Positions 1 through 12,100 of a DNA stretch of 64,000 nt are shown here, piece by piece. Each line of letters opens with the position of its first letter. Position 1 is the first letter of the stretch. The stretch spans positions 34,135,737-34,199,736 of the forward strand of contig CP154954.1 in the NCBI GenBank assembly GCA_039621445.1. The letters run 5' to 3'. This DNA comes from Euglena gracilis. Its lineage: Eukaryota; Euglenida; Euglenophyceae; Euglenales. Under the pieces are notes generated by a model. It was not told where the DNA came from. It saw only the letters and a list, made by a program, of their open reading frames with translations, and did not search any database. Made by a program: the position numbers and the translations under genes.

Positions 1-3000
1 ACCGCCCGGGAGGCGCAAAATAGCACGTAAGTAACGGACGCCCCCAAAAACGTCTTTTTTGGCCGTTTTCGGCCGAAATCGGCTGCGCCGGCGCTCTAAA
101 AACGTGCGCTCTGCCCGGCTAGAGGTCGGCGATCCTTTACCTGACTGTTGCGAAGGGCGGCGGGCGGATAGCCGTAATTTTGCCCGCGGCGGGCGTGCGT
201 AAAACGCAGCCGTTACCGCCCGGGAGGCGCAAAATAGCACGTAAGTAACGGACGCCCCCAAAAACGTCTTTTTTGGCCGTTTTCGGCCGAAATCGGCTGC
301 GCCGGCGCTCCAAAAACGTGCGCTCTGCCCCGGCTAGAGGTCGGCGATCCTTTACCTAACTGTTGCGAAGGGCGGCGGGCGGATAGCCGTAATTTTGCCC
401 GTGGCGGGCGTGCGTAAAACGCAGCCGTTACCGCCCGGGAGGCGCAAAATAGCACGTAAGTAACGGACGCCCCCAAAAAATGTCATCTTTCGGCCGTTTT
501 CGGCCGAAATCGGCTGCGCCGGCGCTCCAAAAACGTGCGCTCTGCCCCGGCTAGAGGTCGGCGATCCTTTACCTGACTGTTGCGAAGGGCGGCGGGCGGA
601 TAGCCGTAATTTTGCCCGCGGCGGGCGTGCGTAAAACGCAGCCGTTACCGCCCGGGAGGCGCAAAATAGCACGTAAGTAACAGACACCCCCAAAAACGTC
701 TTTTTTTTGGCCGTTTTCGGCCGAAATCGGCTGCGCCGGCGCTCCAAAAACGGGTGATCTGCCCCGGCTAGAGGTCGGCGATCCTTTACCGAACTGTTGC
801 AAAGGGCGGCGGGCGGATAGCCGTAATTTTGCCCGTGGCGGGCGTGCGTAAAACACAGCCGTTACCGCCCGGGAGGCGCAAAATAGCACGTAAGTAACGG
901 ACGCCCCCAAAAACGTCATTTTTTGGCCGTTTTCGGCCGAAATCGTCTGCGCCGGCGCTCCAAAAACGTGCGCTCTGCCCGGCTAGAGGTCGGTGATCCT
1001 TTACCTAACTGATGCGGAGGGCGGCGGGTGGATAGCCGTAATTTTGCCCGTGGCGGGCGTGCGTAAAACGCAGGCGTTACCGCCCGGGAGGCGCAAAATA
1101 GCACGTAAGTAATGGACGCCCCCAAAAATGTCTTTTTTGGCCGTTTTCGGCCGAAATCGGCTGCGCCGGCGCTCTAAAAACGTGCGCTCTGCCCGGCTAG
1201 AGGTCGGCGGTCCTTTACCTGACTGTTGCGAAGGGCGGCGGGCGGATAGCCGTAATTTTGCCCGCGGCGGGCGTGCATAAAACGCAGCCGTTACCGCCAT
1301 GGAGGCGCAAAATAGCACGTAAGTAACAGACACTGCCAAAACGTCTTTTTTTGGCCGTTTTCGGCCGAAATCGGCTGCGCCGGCGCTCCGAAAAAGGGCG
1401 CTCTGCCCCGGCTAGAGGTCGGCGATGCTTTAGCCGACTGTTGCGAAGGGTGGCGGGCGGATAGCCGCAATTTTGCCCGTGGCGGGCGTGCGTAAAACGC
1501 AGCCGTTACCGCCCGGGAGGCGCAAAATAGCACGCCGGCGCTCCAAAAACGTGCGCTCTGCCCCGGCTAGAGGTCGGCGATCCTTTACCTAACTGTTGCG
1601 AAGGGCGGCGGGCGGATAGCCGTAATTTTGCCCGTGGCGGGCGTGCGTAAAACGCAGCCGTTACCGCCCGGGAGGCGCAAAATAGCACGTAAGTAACGGA
1701 CGCCCCCAAAAACGTCATTTTTTGGCCGTTTTCGGCCGAAATCGGCTGCGCCGGCGCTCCAAAATTGGGCGCTCTGCCCCGGCTAGAGGTCGGCGATCCT
1801 TTACCTAACTGTTGCGAAGGGCGGCGGGTGGATAGCCGTAATTTTGCCCGTGGCGGGCGTGCGTAAAACGCAGGTGTTACCGCCCGGGAGGCGCAAAATA
1901 GCACGTAAGTAATGGACGCCCCCAAAAATGTCTTTTTTGGCCGTTTTCGGCCGAAATCGGCTGCGCCGGCGCTCTAAAAACGTGCGCTGCGCCCCGGCTA
2001 GAGGTCGGCGGTCCTTTACCTGACTGTTGCGAAGGGCGGCGGGCGGATAGCCGTAATGTTGCCCGCGGCGGGCGTGCGTAAAACGCAGCCGTTACCGCCA
2101 TGGAGGCGCAAAATAGCACGTAAGTAACAGACACCCCCAAAAACGTCTTTTTTAGGCCGTTTTCGGCCGAAATCGGCTGCGCCGGCGCTCCAAAAACGGG
2201 TGCTCTGCCCCGGCTAGAGGTCGGCGATCCTTTACCGAACTGTTGCGAAGGGCGGCGGGCGGATAGCCGTAATTTTGCCCGTGGCGGGCGTGCGTAAAAC
2301 ACAGCCGTTACCGCCCGGGAGGCGCAAAATAGCACGTAGGTAACGGACGCCCCCAAAAACGTCATTTTTTGGCCTTCTTCGGCCGAAATCGGCTGCGCCG
2401 GCGCTCCAAAAACGGGCGCTCTGCCCCGGCTAGAGGTCGGCGATCCTTTACCTAACTGTTGCGAAGGGCGACGGGCGGATAGCCGTAATTTTGCCCGTGG
2501 CGGGCGTGCGTAAAACACAGCCGTTACCGCCCGGGAGGCGCAAAATAGCACGTAAGTAACGGACGCCCCCAAAAACGTCATTTTTTGGCCGTTTTCGGCC
2601 GAAATTGGCTGCGCCGGCGCCAAAAACGGGCGCTCTGCCCCGGCTAGAGGTCGGCGATCCTTTACCTAACTGTTGCGAAGGTCGACGGGCGGATAGCCGT
2701 AATTTTGCCCGTGGCGGGCGTGCGTAAAACACAGCCGTTACCGCCCGGGAGGCGCAAAATAGCACGTAACTAACGGACGCCCCCAAAAACGTCATTTTTG
2801 GGCCGTTTTCGGCCGAAATCGGCTGCGCCGGCGCTCCAAAAACGGGCGATCTGCCCCGGCTAGAGGTCGGCGATCCTTTACCTAACTGTTGCGAAGGGCG
2901 ACGGGCGGATAGCCGTAATTTTGCCCGTGGCGGGCGTGCGTAAAACGCAGGCGTTACCGCCCGGGAGGCGCAAAATAGCACGTAAGTAATGGACGCCCCC

Positions 3001-6000
3001 AAAAATGTCTTTTTTGGCCGTTTTCGGCCGAAATCGGCTGCGCCGGCGCTCTAAAAACGTGCGCTCTGCCCCGGCCAGAGGTCGGCGGGCCTTTATCTGA
3101 CTGTAGCGAAGGGCGGCGGGCGGATAGCCGTAATTTTGCCCGCGGCGGGCGTGCGTAAAACGCAGCCGTTACTGCCCGGGAGGCGCAAATTAGCACGTAA
3201 GTAACGGACGCCCCCCAAAAACGTCATTTTTTGGCCATTTTCGGCCGAAATCGGCTGCGCCGGCGCTCCAAAAACGGGCGCTCTGCCCCGGCTAGAGGTC
3301 GGCGATCCTTTACCTAACTGTTGCGAAGGGTGGCGGGCGGATAGCCGTAATTTTGCCCGCAACGGGCGTGCGTAAAACGCAGCCGTTACCGCCCGGGAGG
3401 CGCAAAATAGCACGTAAGTAACAGACGCCCCCAAAAATGTCTTCTTTTGGCCGTTTTCGGCCGAAATCGGCTGCGCCGGCGCTCCAAAAACGGGCGCTCT
3501 GCCCCGGCAAGAGGTCGGCGATCCTTTACGTAACTGTTGCGAAGGGCGGCGGGCGGATAGCCGTAATTTTGCCCGTGGCGGGCGTGCGTAAAACGCAGCC
3601 GTTACCGCCCGGGAGGCGCAAAATAGCACGTAAGTAATGGACGCCCCCAAAAATGTCTTTTTTGGCCGTTTTCGGCCGAAATCGGCTGCGCCGGCGCTCC
3701 AAAAAAGGGCGCTCTGCCTCGGCTAGAAATCGGCGATCCTTTACCTAACTGTTGCGAAGGGCGGCAGGCGGATAGCCGTAATTTTGCCCGCGGCGGGCGT
3801 GCGTAAAACGCGGCTGTTACCGCCCGGGAGGCGCAAAATAGCACGTAAGTAACGGACGCCGCCAAAAACGTCATTTTTTGGCCGTTTTCGGCCGAAATCG
3901 GCTGCGCCGGCGCTCCAAAAACGTGCGGTCTGCCCCGGATAGAGGTCGGCGATCCTTTACTGAACTGTTGCGAAGGGCGGCGGGCGGATAGCCGTAATTT
4001 TGCCCGCGGCGGGCGTGCGTAAAACGCAGCCGTTACCGCCCGGGAGGCGCAAAATAGCACGTAAGTAACGGACGCCGCCAAAAACGTCATTTTTTGGCCG
4101 TTTTCGGCCGAAATCGGCTGCGCCGGCGCTCCAAAAACGTGCGCTCTGCCCCGGATAGAGGTCGGCGATCCTTTACCTAACTGTTGCGAAGGGCGGCGGG
4201 CGGATAGCGGCAATTTTTGCCCTCGGCGGGCGTGCGTAAAACGCAGCCGTTACCGCCCGGGAGGCGCACAATAGCACGTAAGTAACGGACGCCCCCCAAA
4301 ACGTCATTTTTTGGCCATTTTCGGCCGAAATCGGCTGCGCCGGCGCTCCAAAAACGGGCGCTCTGCCCCGGCTAGAGGTCGGCGATCCTTTACCTAACTG
4401 TTGCGAAGGGCGGCGGGCGGATAGCCGTAATTTTGCCCGCGACGGGCGTGCGTAAAACGCAGCCGTTACCGCCCGGGAGGCGTAAAATAGCACGTAAGTA
4501 ACGGACGCCCCCAAAAACGTCATTTTTTGGCCGTTTTCGGCCGAAATCAGCTGCGCCGGCGCTCCAAAAACGGGCGCTCCGCCCCGGCTAGAGGTCGGCG
4601 ATCCTTTACCTAACTGTTGCGAAGGGCGGCGGGTGGATAGCCGTAATTTTGCCCGTGGCGGGCGTGCGTAAAACGCAGGCGTTACCGCCCGGGAGGCGCA
4701 AAATAGCACGTAAGTAATGGACGCCCCCATGTCTTTGCCCCCAAACTGTCTTTTTTGGCCGTTTTCGGCCGAAATCGGCTGCGCCGGCGCTCTAAAAACG
4801 TGCGCTGCGCCCCGGCTAGAGGTCGGCGGTCCTTTACCTGACTGTTGCGAAGGGCGGCGGGCGGATAGCCGTAATTTTGCCCGCGGCGGGCGTGCGTAAA
4901 ACGCAGCCGTTACCGCCATGGAGGCGCAAAATAGCACGTAAGTAACAGACACCCCCAAAAACGTCTTTTTTTGGCCGTTTTCGGCCGAAATCGGCTGCGC
5001 CGGCGCTCCAAAAACGTGCGCTCTGCCCCAGCACAAACGAGCAAAAACCAACACAACAGGAAAAAAGGAGAAAAAAAGGAGGGCTAGAGGTCGGCGATCC
5101 TTTACCGAACTGTTGCGAAGGGCGGCGGGCGGTTAGCCGTAATTTTGCCCGTGGCGGGCGTGCGTAAAACACAGCCGTTACCGCCCGGGAGGCGCAAAAT
5201 AGCACGTAAGTAACGGACGCCCCCAAAAACGTCATTTTTTGGCCGTTTTCGGCCGAAATCGGCTGCGCCGGCGCTCCAAAAACGGGCGCTCTGCCCCGGC
5301 TAGAGGTCGGCGATCCTTTACCTAACTGTTGCGAAGGGCGACGGGCGGATAGCCGTAATTTTGCCCGTGGCGGGCGTGCGTAAAACGCAGGCGTTACCGC
5401 CCGGGAGGCGCAAAATAGCACGTAAGTAACGGACGCCCCCAAAAACGTCTTTTTTGGCCGTTTTCGGCCGAAATCGGCTGCGCCGGCGCTCCAAAAACGT
5501 GCGCTCTGCCCCGGCCAGAGGTCGGCGGGCCTTTATCTGACTGTTGCGAAGGGCGACGGGCGGATAGCCGTAATTTTGCCCGTGGCGGGCGTGCGTAAAA
5601 CGCAGGCGTTACCGCCCGGGAGGCGCAAAATAGCACGTAAGTAACAGACGCCTCCAAAAACGTCATTTTTTGGCCGTTTTCGGCCGAAATCGGCTGCGCC
5701 GGCGCTCCAAAAACGGGCGCTCTGCCCCAGCTAGAGGTCGGCGATCCTTTACCTAACTGTTGTGAAGGGCGGCGGGCGGATAGCCGCAATTTTGCCCGCG
5801 GCGGGCGTGCGTAAAACGCAGCCGTTACCGCCCGGGAGGCGCAAAATAGCACGTAAGTAACGGACGCCCCCAAAAACGTCATTTTTTGGCCGTTTTCGGC
5901 CGAAATCGGCTGCGCCGGCGCTCCAAAAAAGGGTGCTCTGCCCCGGCTAGAGGTCGGCGATCCTTTACCGAACTGTTGCGAAGGGCGGCGGGCGGATAGC

Positions 6001-6192
6001 CGCAATTTTTGCCCGCGGCGGGCGTGCGTAAAACGCAGCCGTTACCGCCCGGGAGGCGCAAAATAGCACGTAAGTAACGGACGCCCCCAAAAACGGCATT
6101 TTTTGGCCATTTTCGGCCGAAATCGGCTGCGCCGGCGCTCCAAAAACGGGCGCTCTGCCCCGGCTAGAGGTCGGCGATCCTTTACCTAACTG
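1..6192 (-). repeat. 216-bp satellite array, block 1 (reverse orientation)
   Basis: About 28 head-to-tail monomers of a 216-bp GC-rich satellite, written here in the orientation opposite to the next block. Each monomer holds the palindromes GCGCCGGCGC and TTCGGCCGAA. Monomers are divergent (CCGTGG versus CCGCGG, different A/T-run lengths at the 'cccccaaaaacgtc' segment). A monomer variant with a CCATGG site recurs at 1298, 2098 and 4916 with the same neighbours (a TAATGGACGCC monomer before, a TAACAGACAC monomer after), which is a higher-order repeat. One monomer junction at about 1534 lacks roughly 60 bp. Open reading frames through the array are a by-product of the 216-bp period. Confidence 0.97.
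5030..5081. other. 52-bp A-rich non-satellite insertion in one monomer
   Basis: Between the CCCC and GGCTAGAGG of an otherwise normal monomer lie 52 bases of A/purine-rich sequence (AAAAAAGGAG-type runs, ACACAACAGG) found nowhere else in the window. No target duplication was recognised. Origin unknown: filler DNA from break repair or a small insertion are both possible. Confidence 0.8.
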
Positions 6193-6198
6193 TTTTTG
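6190..6198. other. satellite orientation switch 1
   Basis: The reverse-orientation monomer text (CCTAACTGTT) runs directly into forward-orientation text (GTTTTTGGAGCGCC), sharing the 3 bases GTT at 6192-6194. The two blocks are therefore joined in inverted orientation by a microhomology-like junction. Confidence 0.9.
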
Positions 6199-9100
6199 GA
6201 GCGCCGGCGCAGCCGATTTTGGCCGAAAACGGCCAAAAAATGACGTTTTTGGGGGCGTCTGTTACTTACGTGCTATTTTGCGCCTCCCGGGCGGTAACGG
6301 CTGCGTTTTACGCACGCCTGCCACGGGCAAAATTGCGGCTATCCGCCCGCCGCCCTTCGCTACAGTCAGGTAAAGGACCGCCAACCTCTAGCCGGGGCAG
6401 AGCGCACGTTTTTGGAGCGCCGGCGCAACTGATTTCGGCCGAAAACGGCCAAAAAAGACTCTTATGGGGGCGTCCGTTACTTACGTGCTATTTTGCGCCT
6501 CCCGGGCGGTAACGGCTGCGTTTTACACACGCCCGCCATGGGCAAAATTGCGGCTATCCGCCCGCCGCCCTTCGCAACAGTCAGGTAAAGGATCGCTGAC
6601 CTCTAGCCGGGGCAGATCGCCCGTTTTTGGAGCGCCGGCGCAGCCGATTTCGGCCGAAAACGGCCAAAAAATGACGTTTTTGGGGGCGTCCGTTACTTAC
6701 GTGCTATTTTGCGCCTCCCGGGCCGTAACGGCTGCGTTTTACGCACGCCCGCATAGGGCAAAATTACGGCTATCCGCCCGCCGCCCTTCGCAACAGTTAG
6801 GTAAAGGATCGCCGACCTCTAGCCGGGGCAGAGCGCCCGTTTTTGGAGCGCCGGCGCAGCCGATTTCGGCCGAAAACGGCCAAAAAATGACGTTTTTGGG
6901 GGCGTCCGTTACTTACGTGCTATTTTGCGCCTCCCGGGCGGTAACGGCTGCGTTTTACGCACGCCCGCCACGGGCAAAATTGCGGCTATCCGCCCGCCGC
7001 CCTTCGCAACAGTCAGGTAAAGGACCGCCGACCTCTAGCCGGGGCAGAGCGCCCGTTTTTGGAGCGCCGGCGCAGCCGATTTCGGCCGAAAACGGCCAAA
7101 AAAAGACGTTTTTGGGGGCGTCCGTTACTTACGTGCTATTTTGCGCCTCCCGGGCGGTAACGGCTGCGTTTTACGCACGCCCGCCACGGGCAAAATTACG
7201 GCTATCCGCCCGCCGCCCTTCGCAACAGTTAGGTAAAGGATCGCCGACCTCTAGCCGGGGCAGAGCGCCCGTTTTTGGAGCGCCGGCGCAGCCGATTTCG
7301 GCCGAAAACGGCCAAAAAATGACGTTTTTGGGGGCGTCCGTTAGTTACGTGCTATTTTGCGCCTCCCGGGCGGTAACGGCTGCGTTTTACGCACGCCCGC
7401 CACGGGCAAAATTGCGGCTATCCGCCCGCCGCCCTTCGCAACAGTCAGGTAAAGGACCGCCGACCTCTAGCCGGGGCAGAGCGCCCGTTTTTGGAGCGCC
7501 GGCGCAGCCGATTTCGGCCGAAAACGGCCAAAAAAGACGTTTTTGGGGGCGTCCGTTACTTACGTGCTATTTTGCGCCTCCCGGGCGGTAACGGCTGCGT
7601 TTTACGCACGCCCGCCACGGGCAAAATTGCGGCTATCCGCCCGCCGCCCTTCGCTACAGTCAGGTAAAGGACCGCCGACCTCTAGCCGGGGCAGAGCGCC
7701 CGTTTTTGGAGCGCCGGCGCAGCCGATTTCGGCCGAAAACGGCCAAAAAATGGCGTTTTTGGGGGCGTCTGTTACTTACGTGCTATTTTGCGCCTCCCGG
7801 GCGGTAACGGCTGCGTTTTACGCACGCCCACCACGGGCAAAATTGCGGCTATCCGCCCGCCGCCCTTCGCAACAGTCAGTTAAAGGATCGCCGACCTCTA
7901 GCCGGGGCAGATAGCCCGTTTTTGGAGCGCCGGCGCAGCCGATTTCGGCCGAAAAAGGCCAAACAATGGCGTTTTTGGGGGCGTCTGTTACTTACGTGCT
8001 ATTTTGCGCCTCCCGGGCGGTAACGGCTGCGTTTTACGCACGCCCGCCACGGGCAAAATTACGGCTATCCGCCCGCCGCCCTTCGAAACAGTTAGGTAAA
8101 GGATCACCGACCTCTAGCCGGGGCAGAGCGCCCGTTTTTGGAGCGCCGGCGCAGCCGATTTCGGCCGAAAACGGCCAAAAAAGACGCTTCTGGGGGCGTC
8201 CGTTACTTACGTGCTATTTTGCGCCTCCCGGGCGGTAACGGCTGCGTTTTACGCATGCCCGCCAGGGGCAAAGTTGCGGCTATCCGCCCGCCGCCCTTCG
8301 CAACAGTTAGGTAAAGGATCGCCGACCTCTAGCCGGGGCAGAACGCCCGTTTTTGGAGCGCCGGCGCAGCCGATTTCGGCCGAAAACGGCCAAAAAATGA
8401 CGTTTTTGGGGGCGTCCGTTACTTACGTGCTATTTTGCGCCTCCCGGGCGGTAACGGCTGCGTTTTACGCACGCCCGCCGCGGGCAAAATTACGGCTATC
8501 CGCCCGCCGCCCTTCGCAACAGTCAGGTAAAGGACCGCCGACCCCTAGCCGGGGCGGAGCGCCCGTTTTTGCAGCGCCGGCGCAGCCGATTTCGGCCGAA
8601 AACGGCCAAAAAAAGACGTTTTTGGGGGGCGTCCGTTACTTACGTGCTATTTTGCGCCTCCCGGGCGGTAACGGCTGCGTTTTACGCACGCCCGCCGCGG
8701 GCAAAATTGCGGCTATCCGCCCGCCGCCCTTCGCAACAGTTCGGTAAAGGATCGCCGACCTCTAGCCGGGGCAGAGCGCCCGTTTTTGGAGCGCCGGCGC
8801 AGCCGATTTTGGCCGAAAAAGGCCAAAAAAGACGCTTTTGGAGGCGTCCGTGACTTACGTGCTATTTTGCGCCTCCCGGGCGGTAACGGCTGCGTTTTAC
8901 GCACGCCCGCCACGGGCAAAATTACGGCTATCCGCCCGCCGCCCTTCGCAACAGTCAGGTAAAGGACCGCCGACCTCTAGCAGGGGCAGAGCGCCCGTTT
9001 TTGGAGCGCCGACACAGCCGATTTCGGCCGAAAACGGCCAAAAAAGACGCTTTTGGAGGCGTCCGTTACTTACGTGCTATTTTGCGCCTCCCGGGCGGTA

Positions 9101-12100
9101 ACGGCTGCGTTTTACGCACGCCCGCCACGGGCAAAATTACGGCTATCCGCCCGCCGCCCTTCGCAACAGTTAGGTAAAGGATCGCCGACCTCTAGCCGGG
9201 GCAGAGCGCCCGTTTTTGGAGCGCCGGCGCAGCCGATTTCGGCCGAAAACGGCCAAAAATGACGTTTTTGGGGGCGTCCGTTACTTACGTGCTATTTTGC
9301 GCCTCCCGGGCGGTAACGGCTGCGTTTTACGCACGCCCGCCACGGGCAAAATTACGGCTATCCGCCCGCCGCCCTTCGCAACAGTCAGGTAAAGGACCGC
9401 CGACCTCTAGCCGGGGCAGATGGCACGTTTTTGGAGCGCGGGCGCAGCCGATTTCGGCCGAAAACGGCCAAAAAAAAGACGTTTTTGGGGGCGTCCATTA
9501 CTTACGTGCTATTTTGCGCCTCCCGGGCGGTAACGGCTGCGTTTTACGCACGCCCGCCGCGGGCAAAATTGCGGCTATCCGCCCGCCGCCCTTCGCAACA
9601 GTTCGGTAAAGGATCGCCGACCTCTAGCCGGGGCAGAGCGCCCGTTTTTGGAGCGCCGGCGCAGCCGATTTCGGCCGAAAACGGCCAAAAAAGACGTTTT
9701 TGGGGGCGTCCGTTACTTACGTGCTATTTTGCGCCTCCCGCGCCACGGGCAAAATTGCGGCTATCCGCCCGCCGCCCTTCGCAACAGTTAGGTAAAGGAT
9801 CGCCGACCTCTAGCTGGGGTAGAGCGCCCGTTTTTGGAGCGCCGGCGCAGCCGATTTCGGCCGAAAACGGCCAAAAAATGACGTTTTTGGGGGCGTCTGT
9901 TACTTACGTGCTATTTTGCGCCTCCCGGGCGGTAACGGCTGCGTTTTACGCACGCCCGCCACGGGCAAAATTGCGGCTATCCGCCCGGCGGCTTTCGCAA
10001 CAGTTCAGGTAAAGGATCGCCGACCTCTAGCCGGGGCAGAGCGCCCGTTTTTGGAGCGCCGGCGCAGCCGATTTCGGCCGAAAACGGCCAAAAAATGACG
10101 TTTTTGGGGGCGTCCGTTACTTACGTGCTATTTTGCGCCTCCCGGGCGGTAACGGCTGCGTTTTACGCACGCCCGCCACGGGCAAAATTGCGGCTATCCG
10201 CCCGCCGCCCTTCGCAACAGTTAGGTAAAGGATCGCCGACCTCTAGCCGGGGCAGAGCGCCCGTTTTTGGAGCGCCGGCGCAGCCGATTTCGGCCGAAAA
10301 CGGCCAAAAAAGACGTTTTTGGGGGCGTCCGTTACTTACGTGCTATTTTGCGCCTCCCGGGCGGTAACGGCTGCGTTTTACGCACGCCCGCCACGGGCAA
10401 AATTACGGCTATCCGCCCGCCGCCCTTCGCAACAGTTAGGTAAAGGATCGCCGACCTCTAGCCGGGGCAGAGCGCCCGTTTTTGGAGCGCCGGCGCAGCC
10501 GATTTCGGCCGAAAACGGCCAAAAAAAGACGTTTTTGGGGGCGTCCGTTACTTACGTGCTATTTTGCGCCTCCCGGGCGGTAACGGCTGCGTTTTACGCA
10601 CGCCCGCCGCGGGCAAAATTGCGGCTATCCGCCCGCCGCCCTTCGCAACAGTTAGGTAAAGGATCGCCGACCTCTAGCCGGGGCAGAGCGCCCGTTTTTG
10701 GAGCGCCGGCGCAGCCGATTTCGGCCGAAAACGGCCAAAAAATGACGTTTTTGGGGGCGTCCGTTACTTACGTGCTATTTTGCGCCTCCCGGGCGGTAAC
10801 GGCTGCGTTTTACGCACGCCCGCCACGGGCAAAATTGCGGCTATCCGCCCGCCGCCCTTCGCAACAGTTCAGTAAAGGATCGCCGACCTCTAGCCGGGGC
10901 AGAGCGCCCGTTTTTGGAGCGCCGGCGCAGCCGATTTCGGCCGAAAACGGCCAAAAAATGACGTTTTTGGGGGCGTCCGTTACTTACGTGCTATTTTGCG
11001 CCTCCCGGGCGGTAACGGCTGCGTTTTACGCACGCCCGCCACGGGCAAAATTGCGGCTATCCGCCCGCCGCCCTTCGCAACAGTTAGGTAAAGGATCGCC
11101 GACCTCTAGCCGGGGCAGAGCGCCCGTTTTTGGAGCGCCGGCGCAGCCGATTTCGGCCGAAAACGGCCAAAAAATGACGTTTTTGGGGGCGTCCGTTACT
11201 TACGTGCTATTTTGCGCCTCCCGGGCGGTAACGGCTGCGTTTTACGCACGCCCGCCGCGGGCAAAATTGCGGCTATCCCTTCGCAACAGTTCGGTAAAGG
11301 ATCGCCGACCTCTAGCCGGGGCAGAGCGCCCGTTTTTGGAGCGCCGGCGCAGCCGATTTCGGCCGAAAACGGCCAAAAATGACGTTTTTGGGGGCGTCCG
11401 TTACTTACGTGCTATTTTGCGCCTCCCGGGCGGTAACGGCTGCGTTTTACGCACGCCCGCCGCGGGCAAAATTACGGCTATCAGCTTGCCGCCATTCGCG
11501 ACAGTTCGGTAAAGGATCGCCCACCTCTAGCCGGGGCAGAGCGCCCGTTTTTGGAGCGCCGGCGCAGCCGATTTCGGCCGAAAACGGCCAAAAAATGACG
11601 TTTTTGGGGGCGTCCGTTACTTACGTGCTATTTTGCGCCTCCCGGGCGGTAACGGCTGCGTTTTACGCACGCCCGCCACGGGCAAAATTACGGCTATCCG
11701 CCCGCCGCCCTTCGCAACAGTTAGGTAAAGGATCGCCGACCTCTAGCCGGGGCAGAGCGCCCGTTTTTGGAGCGCCGGCGCAGCCGATTTCGGCCGAAAA
11801 CGGCCAAAAAAAGACGTTTTTGGGGGCGTCCGTTACTTACGTGCTATTTTGCGCCTCCCGGGCGGTAACGGCTGCGTTTTACGCACGCCCGCCACGGGCA
11901 AAATTGCGGCTATCCGCCCGCCGCCCTTCGCAACAGTCAGGTAAAGGACCGCCGACCTCTAGCCGGGGCAGAGCGCCCGTTTTTGGAGCGCGGGCGCAGC
12001 CGATTTCGGCCGAAAACGGCCAAAAAAGACGTTTTTGGGGGCGTCCGTTACTTACGTGCTATTTTGCGCCTCCCGGGCGGTAACGGCTGCGTTTTACGCA

